DNA of 23,215 nt from Proteobacteria bacterium UBA2363 (GTDB taxonomy: Bacteria > Pseudomonadota > Gammaproteobacteria > Xanthomonadales > UBA2363), in NCBI GenBank assembly GCA_002344355.1, contig DDTN01000012.1, positions 1 through 23,215 on the forward strand, in the 5' to 3' direction. Positions 7,415 to 14,512 of the stretch are shown here, piece by piece. The notes beneath the pieces were generated by a model, which was given only the letters and a program-made list of their open reading frames with translations, had not been told where the DNA came from and made no database searches. The position numbers and the translations under genes are program-made. Every line of letters starts with the position of its first letter. The first letter of the stretch is position 1.

Positions 7415-8503
7415 TCAGCCCGGCGGTTCCAGGGGGGCGGTCTGCGGGAAGCCGCAGTCGCGGGCGTACACGACGGCCTGCGTGCGCGAGCCGACCCCGA
7501 GCTTGTCGAAGAGCTGCGAGGCGTGGTTGCGCACGGTCTTCTCGCTGATGCCAAGCCGCCGGGCGATGTCGGCGTTGCCGAGACCCTCGGCGAGCAGCGC
7601 CAGGACCTCCCGCTCGCGCGGGGACAGGGTGGCGAGGGCGGCATCGCCACCCTCCCGGCCGAAGCCCAGGAACGCCGACACCTCGTCGCGGAACCGCCGC
7701 CATGCCGGCTCATGCGCGAGCAGCACGTGGTTGGCGGAATCCAGTTCGACGAACGTGGCGCCGGGGATGCCGGTGGCCAGGATCCGGCCCTCCTCGACCG
7801 GCACGACCTGGTCGCCGCGCGCATGCAGGACCAGGGTCGGGCAGCGGATCCCCGCCAGGTGCGCGCTGACGTCGACCTCGGCGCGCGCCGCCATGAGGGC
7901 GGCCGCGACGCTGCCCGACACCACCCGCCGGCTCAGCTCGTTGTACCAGTCGAGCTGCCCGGCCGTGCCGCCGGGGATGAAGCGCGAGGTGAACACCTGG
8001 CGGAAGCTGGGGTTGTCGCTGTTCCAGGCGACGCGTGCCAGCTCGACCATCGCCCGGTAGGCGGCCTCGGCGTCGGGCGTGCCCCGGCGAAAGGCGCCGC
8101 GCGCATAGCCGCCGTACAGGACCAGCCGGGAGACCCGGCCGGGGTGGCGCCGCGCGTACTCGATGCAGGTCGCCGCGCCCTGGGAGATGCCGAGCAGCGC
8201 GACCGGCGAATCCCGCGCCGCCGCCGCGATCACCGCGGCCAGGTCGTCGGCCCAGACGTCCAGGTTCGGCGGCCCGGTCCGCCAGTCGCTCATGCCGCAG
8301 CCGCGCTCGTCGTAGCGCACGAAGCGGCAGCGCTCTCCGAAGTAGCGCACCCAGTGCTGCCAGACCGGGCTGGTCCACTCGTACTCGAGGTGGGTGAGCC
8401 AGTTGGCGGCCTTGACCAGTACCTGGCCGCGCCCGGCCTCCGCCCATGCCAGGCGGGTGCCGTCAGGCACCTGGAGGTAGCGAACCCGCTGTCGATCCTG
8501 CAT
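7415..8503 (-). CDS. Alpha/beta hydrolase fused to a LuxR-type DNA-binding domain (transcriptional regulator)
   Basis: A 362-residue single polypeptide. Residues about 10-280 form an alpha/beta hydrolase with nucleophile Ser107 in GISQGAA, acid Asp231 in HARGDQVVP and His259 in SANHVLLAHEP, so the whole triad is present. Residues about 293-348 form a LuxR/GerE helix-turn-helix (LSPREREVLALLAEG, then ISEKTVRNHASQLFDKLGV). The fold presumably senses or hydrolyses a small ester-like ligand and controls DNA binding; this is inference. The ATG at 8503 is chosen because the hydrolase fold begins directly after it; an ATG at 8530 would add nine residues without a better ribosome site. It is divergent from the MddA-type gene, a plausible target. 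Confidence 0.87.
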   Translation of the reverse strand: MQDRQRVRYLQVPDGTRLAWAEAGRGQVLVKAANWLTHLEYEWTSPVWQHWVRYFGERCRFVRYDERGCGMSDWRTGPPNLDVWADDLAAVIAAAARDSPVALLGISQGAATCIEYARRHPGRVSRLVLYGGYARGAFRRGTPDAEAAYRAMVELARVAWNSDNPSFRQVFTSRFIPGGTAGQLDWYNELSRRVVSGSVAAALMAARAEVDVSAHLAGIRCPTLVLHARGDQVVPVEEGRILATGIPGATFVELDSANHVLLAHEPAWRRFRDEVSAFLGFGREGGDAALATLSPREREVLALLAEGLGNADIARRLGISEKTVRNHASQLFDKLGVGSRTQAVVYARDCGFPQTAPLEPPG

Positions 8504-8521
8504 CGCCGTCGACCCGCCTGG

Positions 8522-8583
8522 CCGGGACATTTGTCGCACATCGGCGGCCGTGATGCCATGGCGACCGGGACAAAGCGCCGATG
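8522..8583. promoter_or_regulatory. Repeat-rich divergent control region of the LuxR-hydrolase and mddA genes
   Basis: Seen directly: a direct repeat CCGGGACA at 8522-8529 and 8565-8572 (43 bp apart), a small dyad GACA-TT-TGTC at 8526-8535, an inverted pair TTTGTC (8530-8535)/GACAAA (8569-8574), and a second inverted pair CATCGGCG (8539-8546)/CGCCGATG (8576-8583). Operator sites for the adjacent LuxR-type regulator are the likeliest reading. No convincing -35/-10 pair is visible. Confidence 0.4.
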
Positions 8584-8608
8584 GCGCCGGCGCCGCGCGG
8601 CGTCGAGA

Positions 8609-8629
8609 CTCCCCCTGTACCCGGGGGAG
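8609..8629 (+). promoter_or_regulatory. Hairpin sequestering the mddA Shine-Dalgarno
   Basis: CTCCCCC at 8609-8615 is fully complementary to GGGGGAG at 8623-8629, with a 7-nt loop. The right arm is the only purine-rich ribosome binding site for the ATG at 8640 (10 nt away). If the transcript starts upstream of 8609, the stem would mask the site. Confidence 0.5.
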
Positions 8630-8639
8630 ACGCACCACC

Positions 8640-9416
8640 ATGGCCAAGCGCATGCTGTACTTCGCCTACGGACTCGCCTGCTACGCGATCTTCCTGGCGA
8701 CCTTCCTCTACGCGGTCGCCTTCGTCGGCGGCTTCCTGGTGCCGACGCGGCTGGACGGCCCGCCGGCCGGGCCGGTCGGCACGGCGGTGGCGATCGACCT
8801 GGCGCTGCTGGCGGCGTTCGCGCTGCAGCACAGCATCATGGCGCGGCGCTGGTTCAAGCAGCGCTGGACGCGGATCGTGCCACCGGTCCTGGAACGCTCG
8901 ACCTACGTGCTGTTCGCCAGTCTCGCGCTGGTGCTGCTGTTCTGGCAGTGGCGGCCGATCGGCATCGAGGTCTGGCACGTCGAGGCACCGCTGGCGCGCG
9001 CCGCGCTGTGGACGGCATTCGCGGCCGGCTGGGCCCTGGTGCTCGCGGTCACCTTCCTGATCGACCATTTCGACCTGTTCGGCCTGCGCCAGGTGTGGCT
9101 GCACCTGCGCGGCCGGCCGTGCGCGCCGGTGCCGTTCCGCACGCCGCTGCCCTACCGGCTGGTCCGGCACCCCTTGTACCTGGGTTTCCTGCTGGCGTTC
9201 TGGGCAACCCCGAGCATGACGCTCGCCCACCTGCTGTTCGCGCTCGCGACCACCGCCTACATCCTGGTCGCGATCCGCCTCGAGGAGCGCGACCTCCTCG
9301 CCGAGCACGGCGCCGCCTACGCCGCCTGGCGGGCGCGGGTGCCCATGCTGCTGCCGCTGCGCCTGCGCAAGCGCGCCGCGTCGGCGGCGTCGCCGCCCCT
9401 GACCGCGCCGGAATGA
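8640..9416 (+). CDS. mddA: Methanethiol S-methyltransferase-like integral membrane protein (NnrU/isoprenylcysteine methyltransferase fold)
   Basis: A 258-residue membrane protein. MddA enzymes methylate methanethiol to dimethyl sulfide with S-adenosylmethionine. Hydrophobic segments are at about 5-35, 46-66, 84-103, 115-140 and 170-205. Family-typical elements are the early QHSIMAR motif, ERSTYVLFASLALVLLFWQW, IDHFDLFGLRQV, and the C-terminal SAM-binding signature RLVRHPLYLGFLLAFW with the following EERDLLAEHG..Y element shared with ICMT/PEMT-type methyltransferases. The name rests on my recollection of the family's conserved blocks; a generic NnrU-domain protein is the alternative. It is convergent with maiA (25-nt gap) and divergent from the LuxR-hydrolase gene. 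Confidence 0.8.
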   Translation: MAKRMLYFAYGLACYAIFLATFLYAVAFVGGFLVPTRLDGPPAGPVGTAVAIDLALLAAFALQHSIMARRWFKQRWTRIVPPVLERSTYVLFASLALVLLFWQWRPIGIEVWHVEAPLARAALWTAFAAGWALVLAVTFLIDHFDLFGLRQVWLHLRGRPCAPVPFRTPLPYRLVRHPLYLGFLLAFWATPSMTLAHLLFALATTAYILVAIRLEERDLLAEHGAAYAAWRARVPMLLPLRLRKRAASAASPPLTAPE

Positions 9417-9441
9417 CCGCGGCCGGGGCGGGCGGCAGGCG

Positions 9442-10101
9442 CTACTCGGCGTCCGGGTGGCGGCTGGGCTGGGTTGCCTGGAAGGCCTCCTGGGCCATGC
9501 AATGGTCGTGGATGCGCAGCACGTTGGCGCAGGCGTCGATGTCGGCGCCGAAGCGGCGCGCGGCATAGACGGCGGGCACCATCACGCAGTCGGCCAGGGT
9601 CGGGTGGTCGCCATGGCAGTAGCTGCCGGTCTCGGTGGACTCGGCCAGGAGCTGCTCGAAGGCGGCGAAGCCCAGGCGGATCCAGTGCTGCACGAAGGCC
9701 GACACCGCCGCGTCGTCCAGGCCGGCCTGTTCCTTGAGGTAGCGCTGCACGCGCAGGTTGTGCACCGGGTGGGTGTCGGCGGCCAGGGTCAGGGCCAGCG
9801 CGCGCACGCGGCTGCGGCCGCGCGCGTCGGCGGGCAGCAGTTGCGGGTGCTCCGGGAAGGTCTCGTCCAGGTACTCGAGGATCGCCAGCGACTGGGTGAT
9901 GCGCCGCTCGCCGTGCAGCAGGGTCGGCACCAGGCCGAGCGGGTTGACCTCGCGGTAGGCGGCGCCGTGCTGCTCGCCGCCGCCGCGCACCAGGTGCACC
10001 GGTACCGATTCCCAGGGCAGGCCCTTGAGCGCCAGGCCGATGCGCACCCGCCAGGCGGCGCTGGAGCGCCAGTAGTCGTAGAGCTTGATTCCGTAGGACA
10101 T
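9442..10101 (-). CDS. maiA: Maleylacetoacetate isomerase (zeta-class glutathione S-transferase)
   Basis: A 219-residue cytosolic enzyme that isomerises maleylacetoacetate to fumarylacetoacetate with glutathione, the fourth step from 4-hydroxyphenylpyruvate when hppD and hmgA are counted. The thioredoxin-like N-terminal domain (1-85) carries RSSAAWRVRIGLALKGL, the zeta GST signature, but with Ala where SSCxW-type members have Cys; Ser13/Ser14 remain. NPLGLVPTLL (cis-Pro) and TQSLAILEYLDE (glutathione contacts) are intact. The helical domain has the zeta-typical ADTHPVHNLRV. The ATG at 10101 has a strong GGGAGGGG site. It is the last gene of the tyrosine cluster, 160 nt after fahA. Confidence 0.93.
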   Translation of the reverse strand: MSYGIKLYDYWRSSAAWRVRIGLALKGLPWESVPVHLVRGGGEQHGAAYREVNPLGLVPTLLHGERRITQSLAILEYLDETFPEHPQLLPADARGRSRVRALALTLAADTHPVHNLRVQRYLKEQAGLDDAAVSAFVQHWIRLGFAAFEQLLAESTETGSYCHGDHPTLADCVMVPAVYAARRFGADIDACANVLRIHDHCMAQEAFQATQPSRHPDAE

Positions 10102-10212
10102 GGCCCCTCCCCGTTCGCGGCGGGCGCCCGTCGACCATCGCCGGGCGCCGCGGCAAGCATACGCCCGCGCCAGCCGCCGCGCCCGGGTCCGGACGCGGAC
10201 GCCGCGCCGGTG

Positions 10213-10228
10213 GCCGCCGCGCGGCGGC
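10213..10228. repeat. 16-bp perfect palindrome in the fahA-maiA gap
   Basis: GCCGCCGC followed directly by GCGGCGGC forms a self-complementary 16-mer in the 160-bp gap between fahA and maiA. In RNA it could fold to a 6-bp stem with a tetraloop. It might attenuate or process the transcript between the two genes. The sequence is low in complexity, so chance is possible. Confidence 0.35.
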
Positions 10229-10261
10229 AGTCCCGGACGGTGCCGTGCCGGAACGGCCCGC

Positions 10262-11242
10262 TCAGGCCTTTTCGATCACCTGCTCGATCGCCCCGAAGAT
10301 GCTGCGGCCCTGGCCGTCCAGCATCTCGATGCGCACGCGGTCGCCGAACTTCATGAACGGGGTACGCGGCTGGCCGTACTCGAGCGCCTCGACGGTGCGC
10401 TTCTCGGCGAAGCAGGAGGCGCCCAGCAAGGTGTCCTGGTTGGCGACGGTGCCGGAGCCGACCAGGGTGCCGGCGGCCAGCGGCCGGGTGCGCGCGGCGT
10501 GCGCGACCAGCTGCGCGAAGTCGAACTGCATGTCGACGCCGGCCTGCGGCGCGCCGAACCACTCGCCGTTGACGTGGGTGACCAGGGGCAGGTGCACCTT
10601 GTTGCCGCGCCAGGCCTCGCCCAGCTCGTCCGGGGTGACCAGCACCGGCGACAGCGCCGAGCGCGGCTTGGACTGCAGGAAGCCGAAGCCCTTGGCCAGC
10701 TCGGCGGGGATCAGGTTGCGCAGCGAGACGTCGTTGACCAGGCCGACCAGCTGGATGTGGCCGGCGGCCTGCTCGGGGGTCACCGCCATCGGCACGTCGT
10801 CGGTGACCACCAGCACCTCGGCCTCCAGGTCGATGCCGTGGTCCTCGCTGGTCACCCGCACCGGGTCGCGCGGACCCAGGAAGCCGGCGCTGGTCGCCTG
10901 GTACATCAGCGGGTCGGTGTAGAAGCTGGCCGGGACCTCGGCGCCGCGCGCCCTGCGCACCCGCTCGACGTGCGGCAGGTAGGCGCTGCCGTCGACGAAC
11001 TCGTAGGCGCGCGGCAGGGGCGCGGCCAGGCGGGCGGGGTCGAGCGCGAATTCGCCGTCGACCGTACCGGCCTCGAGGCGACCGGCGAGCTCGACCAGCC
11101 GCGGCGCGCAGCGCGACCAGTCGTCGAGGGCGCCCTGCAGGGTCGCCGCGATGCCGTCGGCGCGCACCGCGCGGGCGAGGTCGCGGGAGACCACGACCAG
11201 GGTGCCGTCGCGGCCCCCTTCCTTGAGTGATGCCAGTTTCAT
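10262..11242 (-). CDS. fahA: Fumarylacetoacetase (fumarylacetoacetate hydrolase family)
   Basis: A 326-residue cytosolic hydrolase splitting fumarylacetoacetate into fumarate and acetoacetate, the final step of the pathway. An N-terminal FAH domain (about 1-75) precedes the catalytic fold. Metal ligands can be placed at Asp110 (SFYTDPLMYQ), Glu140 and Glu142 (DLEAEVLVV) and Asp171 (LVNDVSLRNL), matching the D/E/E/D set of animal FAH. GTLVGSGTVAN near residue 260 is also family-typical. The protein is shorter than the animal enzyme (about 420 aa) and belongs to the compact bacterial form. The ATG at 11242 has a GGAGA site about 10 nt upstream. It lies 115 nt downstream of the lipoprotein gene; the gap is GC-rich with a GCCGGCGGC direct repeat and no clear promoter. 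Confidence 0.92.
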   Translation of the reverse strand: MKLASLKEGGRDGTLVVVSRDLARAVRADGIAATLQGALDDWSRCAPRLVELAGRLEAGTVDGEFALDPARLAAPLPRAYEFVDGSAYLPHVERVRRARGAEVPASFYTDPLMYQATSAGFLGPRDPVRVTSEDHGIDLEAEVLVVTDDVPMAVTPEQAAGHIQLVGLVNDVSLRNLIPAELAKGFGFLQSKPRSALSPVLVTPDELGEAWRGNKVHLPLVTHVNGEWFGAPQAGVDMQFDFAQLVAHAARTRPLAAGTLVGSGTVANQDTLLGASCFAEKRTVEALEYGQPRTPFMKFGDRVRIEMLDGQGRSIFGAIEQVIEKA

Positions 11243-11357
11243 CGGTTTGCTCTCCAGGGTTTGGCGGGGCCGGCGTGGGCGGCGGCGCGGCCGGCGGCCA
11301 GGCAGCCGGCGGCGAACCGCGACGCGCCGCAGCCGCGCGGCGACGGCGGACGGGCCC

Positions 11358-11969
11358 TCAGTGGCAGCGTTCCACCCGGTCGACCTGCGGCTCGATGCCG
11401 ATGCGCCAGCTGGTGACCAGGCCGTCGGGGCCGGTCTCCACCACCAGCACGCCGGGGCCGCCGTCGGGATCGACGATCCGGTGCGACGCGTGGCCCTCCG
11501 CGTACTTGTGCGGGCTGGTCACGGCGCCCGGGTAGGCGGTGGCCAGCGCCGTCCAGGACAGGCCGGTGCGGGCGCCGCCCGGCGCGGTGTAGTCGGGGGA
11601 GTTGGCATCGGCCCGGACGAAGGCGCCGTCGACGATCATGAAGCCGATCCCGGGCGGCCGGAACGCCAGCACCGGCATCAGGTAGCGGCAGTCCGATCCC
11701 GGCGGCGGCTCGCTGCTGCGCAGCGAGCCCTGCCAGGCGGCGCGCACCGCCGCCTCGTCGGCGCCCCAGGCGACCCCGTCGAAGCCGGCGAAGTCCAGGC
11801 GCCGGTCGTCGGCGAAGCGCTGCTCGGGCGCCGACTCGACCGGTGCCGGCGCCGGGTCGGCCATGGCCGGCGCCGCGGCCGGTGCGGGCGATCGCGCCGG
11901 GCTGCGATCGGCGCAGGCGACCAGCACCAGGGTCAGCAGGAGGGTCGTCGCGAGGGTTCGCAGCGGCAT
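11358..11969 (-). CDS. Uncharacterised lipoprotein encoded inside the homogentisate operon
   Basis: A 203-residue protein with a lipoprotein signal (MPLRTLATTLLLTLVLVAC): lipobox LVAC with Cys19, and Ala at the +2 position, which favours the outer membrane. A Pro/Ala-rich linker (20-50) precedes a globular domain (about 55-203) with aromatic-glycine features (GFDGVAWGADEAAVRAAW, RYLMPV, then ending ETGPDGLVTSWRIG). Cys94 and the penultimate Cys202 could form a disulfide. I do not recognise a characterised family; similar small lipoproteins are, as far as I recall, found in Xanthomonadales. The hmgA stop and this start are separated by one base (TGA-C-ATG), so translation is probably coupled to hmgA. 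A role related to the pathway is inferred only from position. Confidence 0.8.
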   Translation of the reverse strand: MPLRTLATTLLLTLVLVACADRSPARSPAPAAAPAMADPAPAPVESAPEQRFADDRRLDFAGFDGVAWGADEAAVRAAWQGSLRSSEPPPGSDCRYLMPVLAFRPPGIGFMIVDGAFVRADANSPDYTAPGGARTGLSWTALATAYPGAVTSPHKYAEGHASHRIVDPDGGPGVLVVETGPDGLVTSWRIGIEPQVDRVERCH

Positions 11970-11970
11970 G

Positions 11971-13281
11971 TCAACGGGTCTCCGGGTCGAAGTGGCGGCG
12001 CAGGCCCGACCAGCAGTCCAGGTAGTCGCGCTGCCGCCAGGGCGCGTCCAGCGCCTGGCGGACCGGGCGGATCACCTGCCGGGCCTCGAACATGAAGGCC
12101 ATGGTATCGGCGATCACGTCCGGCCGGGACAGGTCGGCGGTGCTGGCCTTCTCGAAGGTCGTCGCGTCCGGGCCATGGCCGGACATGCAGTTGTGCAGCG
12201 AACCGCCGCCCGGCACGAAGCCGTCGGCCTTGGCGTCGTAGGCGCCGTGCACCAGGCCCATGTACTCGCTGGCGACGTTGCGGTGGAACCAGGGCGGCCG
12301 GAAGGTGTCCTGGGCGACCAGCCAGCGCGGCGGGAAGATCACGAAGTCCATGTTGCCCACGCCCGGGGTGTCGCTGGGGCTGGTCAGGACCAGGAAGATG
12401 CTCGGGTCGGGATGGTCGTAGCTGATCGAGCCGATCGTGTTGAAGCGGCGCAGGTCGTACTTGTACGGCACGTGGTTGCCATGCCAGGCGACCACGTCCA
12501 GCGGCGAATGGCCGATCGGCGCGCGCCAAAGGTGGCCCTGGAACTTGGCGACCAGCTCGAAGTCGCCCTCGCGGTCCTCGAAGGCGGCGACCGGCGCCAG
12601 GAAGTCGCGCGGGTTGGCCAGGCCGTTGCTGCCGATCGGGCCCAGGTCGGGCAGGCGCAGGAAGGCGCCGAAGTTCTCGCAGACGTAGCCGCGCGCCTGG
12701 CCGTCCGGCAGCTCGACCCGGAACCGGATGCCGCGCGGCAGCAGCGCGATCTCCTGCGGCCCGACCTCGAGCACGCCCAGCTCGGTGGCGATGCGCAGGC
12801 GGCCGTGCTGCGGCACCACCAGCAGCTCGCCGTCGGCGTCGTAGAAGAACCGGTCGGTCATCGACCGGTTCGCGGCATACAGGTGGATGGCGATCCCGCA
12901 ACCCGCCTCCGGGCCGCCGTTGCCGGCCACCGTGAACAGGCCGTCGACGAAATCCACCGGCGCCTCCGGCATCGGCATCGGGTTCCAGCGCAGCTGCTCC
13001 GGGGTCACCGGACCGGTTCCGAAGTCGTTGTGGAAGCGCGGGTTGCCGGCGGCGTGGTGCTCGAACGGCGCGAACCGCCCGTGCACCGCCGCCGGCCGGA
13101 TCCGGTACAGCCAGGTCCGGCGGTTCTGGTGCCGCGGCGCGGTGAAGGCGGTCCCGGAGATCTGCTCGGCATAGAGGCCGAACGGCGCCCGCTGCGGCGA
13201 ATTGCGGCCGACCGGCAGGGCGCCGGCGAGCGCCTCGCTGCTGAACTCGTTGCCGAAGCCGCTGTGATGGTCGAGGGTCAT
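11971..13281 (-). CDS. hmgA: Homogentisate 1,2-dioxygenase
   Basis: A 436-residue non-haem iron dioxygenase that opens the homogentisate ring to maleylacetoacetate. Length and motifs fit the family closely. Iron ligands are His333 and Glu339 (WFHRNVASEYMG) and His369 (MSGHGPDATTFEKAS); their spacings of +6 and +36 equal those of human HGD (His335, Glu341, His371). The N-terminus GFGNEFSSEAL is diagnostic. The ATG at 13281 has a GGGAG site about 9 nt upstream and follows the hppD stop by 22 nt, so the two are co-transcribed. The downstream lipoprotein start follows its stop after one base. Confidence 0.97.
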   Translation of the reverse strand: MTLDHHSGFGNEFSSEALAGALPVGRNSPQRAPFGLYAEQISGTAFTAPRHQNRRTWLYRIRPAAVHGRFAPFEHHAAGNPRFHNDFGTGPVTPEQLRWNPMPMPEAPVDFVDGLFTVAGNGGPEAGCGIAIHLYAANRSMTDRFFYDADGELLVVPQHGRLRIATELGVLEVGPQEIALLPRGIRFRVELPDGQARGYVCENFGAFLRLPDLGPIGSNGLANPRDFLAPVAAFEDREGDFELVAKFQGHLWRAPIGHSPLDVVAWHGNHVPYKYDLRRFNTIGSISYDHPDPSIFLVLTSPSDTPGVGNMDFVIFPPRWLVAQDTFRPPWFHRNVASEYMGLVHGAYDAKADGFVPGGGSLHNCMSGHGPDATTFEKASTADLSRPDVIADTMAFMFEARQVIRPVRQALDAPWRQRDYLDCWSGLRRHFDPETR

Positions 13282-13303
13282 GGCGCAGCTCCCGGGGGGT
13301 CGC

Positions 13304-14386
13304 TCAGAGCACGCCGCGGCGCATCTGGTCGCGCTCGATCGACTCGAACAGCGCCTGGAAGTTGCCCTCGCCGAAGCCCTCGTTGCCCTTGCGCTGGATG
13401 ATCTCGAAGAAGATCGGCCCGATCGCGTTCTGGGTGAAGATCTGCAGCAGCTTGCGCGACTTGGTCTCCGGGTCGGCGTCGATCAGGATGCGGTTCCTGG
13501 CCAGGCGCGGCACGTCCTCGCCGTGGTCGGGGATGCGCTCGTCGATGACGTCGAAGTAGGTGTCCGGCGTGTTCAGGAACTCGACGCCGGCGGCGCGCAT
13601 GCGCTCGACGGTCGCGTAGATGTCGTCGGTGAAGCAGGCGATGTGCTGGATGCCCTCGCCCTTGTACTGGTCGAGGTACTCGTTGATCTGGCTCTTCGGG
13701 TCGGAGGACTCGTTGAGCGGGATGCGGACGATGCCGTCGGGCGCGGTCATCGCCTTCGAGACCAGGCCGGTCTTGGCGCCCTTGATGTCGAAGTAGCGGA
13801 TCTCCCGGAAGTTGAACAGGCGCTCGTAGTAGTCCGACCACTTCTGCATGTTGCCGAAGTAGAGGTTGTGGGTGAGGTGGTCGATGAAGGTCAGCCCGAA
13901 ACCGGCCGGGTTGGCGTCGGCGCCCTCGATGGCGACGTAGTCGGCGGCATAGGGGTCGGCGCCGGCCGGCGCCAGGTACAGCATGCAGTCGCCGATGCCC
14001 TTGACCACCGGCACGGCGATCGCCCGGCTGCCGGGCTTGTGGTCGATCGCCTCGCCGCCGTTGCCCAGCACCGCCTGGTAGACCTCGTCGACCGGCTTGC
14101 GGAAGCGCACCGCGAAGCCGCAGGCGCAGGGGCCGTGGGCGGCGGCGAAGTCGGCGGCGAAGGAGTCCGGGTCCTCGTTGACCAGGAAATTTACGCCGCC
14201 CTGCCGGTACACCGTGATCGGCCGCTCGCGGTGGCGCAGCACGGCGCTGAAGCCCATGCGCCGGAACAGGGCGTGCAGGTCGATGCTGCCCGCGGGCGCC
14301 GCGAACTCGACGAACTCGAAGCCGTCGATGCCCATCGGGTTGTCGAAGGTCGTGGGCTGCATGCCGAGATTGGGTTGCGCGCTCAT
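13304..14386 (-). CDS. hppD: 4-hydroxyphenylpyruvate dioxygenase
   Basis: A 360-residue Fe(II) dioxygenase of the vicinal oxygen chelate fold, converting 4-hydroxyphenylpyruvate to homogentisate. Two VOC domains are present (about 15-140 and 165-330). The iron triad is His170 (FIDHLTHN), His248 (IQHIACF) and Glu328 (IFFEIIQRKGN). The C-terminal GFGEGNFQALFESIE is conserved. The ATG at 14386 is preferred because GGAGA sits 8 nt upstream; an ATG at 14398 would add four residues and use up that site. It is the first gene of the minus-strand tyrosine cluster, with a leader of about 100 nt from the predicted promoter. The cluster includes no aminotransferase that would supply its substrate. Confidence 0.97.
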   Translation of the reverse strand: MSAQPNLGMQPTTFDNPMGIDGFEFVEFAAPAGSIDLHALFRRMGFSAVLRHRERPITVYRQGGVNFLVNEDPDSFAADFAAAHGPCACGFAVRFRKPVDEVYQAVLGNGGEAIDHKPGSRAIAVPVVKGIGDCMLYLAPAGADPYAADYVAIEGADANPAGFGLTFIDHLTHNLYFGNMQKWSDYYERLFNFREIRYFDIKGAKTGLVSKAMTAPDGIVRIPLNESSDPKSQINEYLDQYKGEGIQHIACFTDDIYATVERMRAAGVEFLNTPDTYFDVIDERIPDHGEDVPRLARNRILIDADPETKSRKLLQIFTQNAIGPIFFEIIQRKGNEGFGEGNFQALFESIERDQMRRGVL

Positions 14387-14494
14387 GGCTGTCTCCATCA
14401 CTGCGGGGGCCGCGGCCGGGCGGCGGAATCGGGAAGGCGCCGGGCGGCCCGGGCCCGGGGATCCGGGCCGCGCTTGCGCCTGCGCTGGCGACGT

Positions 14495-14500
14495 TATAGT
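14495..14500 (+). promoter_or_regulatory. Possible -10 box of the marR gene
   Basis: TATAGT (5/6) on the plus strand gives a start near 14507 and a leader of about 28 nt. A TTGCGC at 14474-14479 is a possible -35, with a short 15-bp spacer. The box overlaps the edge of the palindrome, which would suit autoregulation. Confidence 0.4.
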
Positions 14501-14512
14501 TTCATATGAAAC
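14499..14512. promoter_or_regulatory. Perfect 14-bp palindrome, candidate MarR operator
   Basis: GTTTCATATGAAAC is fully self-complementary and fills the spacer between the predicted hppD -35 and -10. Its size and symmetry suit a MarR-family dimer. A repressor bound here would block the hppD promoter and sit at the start region of the marR transcript. Confidence 0.65.

Noticed and set aside
7139..9568. Open frame of 809 codons on the plus strand
   Set aside because: It overlaps three real genes on both strands and lacks any domain.
11243..11357. GCCGGCGGC direct repeat in the gap before fahA as a regulatory element
   Set aside because: The region is simple GC-rich sequence in which such short repeats are expected by chance, and no dyad or promoter accompanies it.
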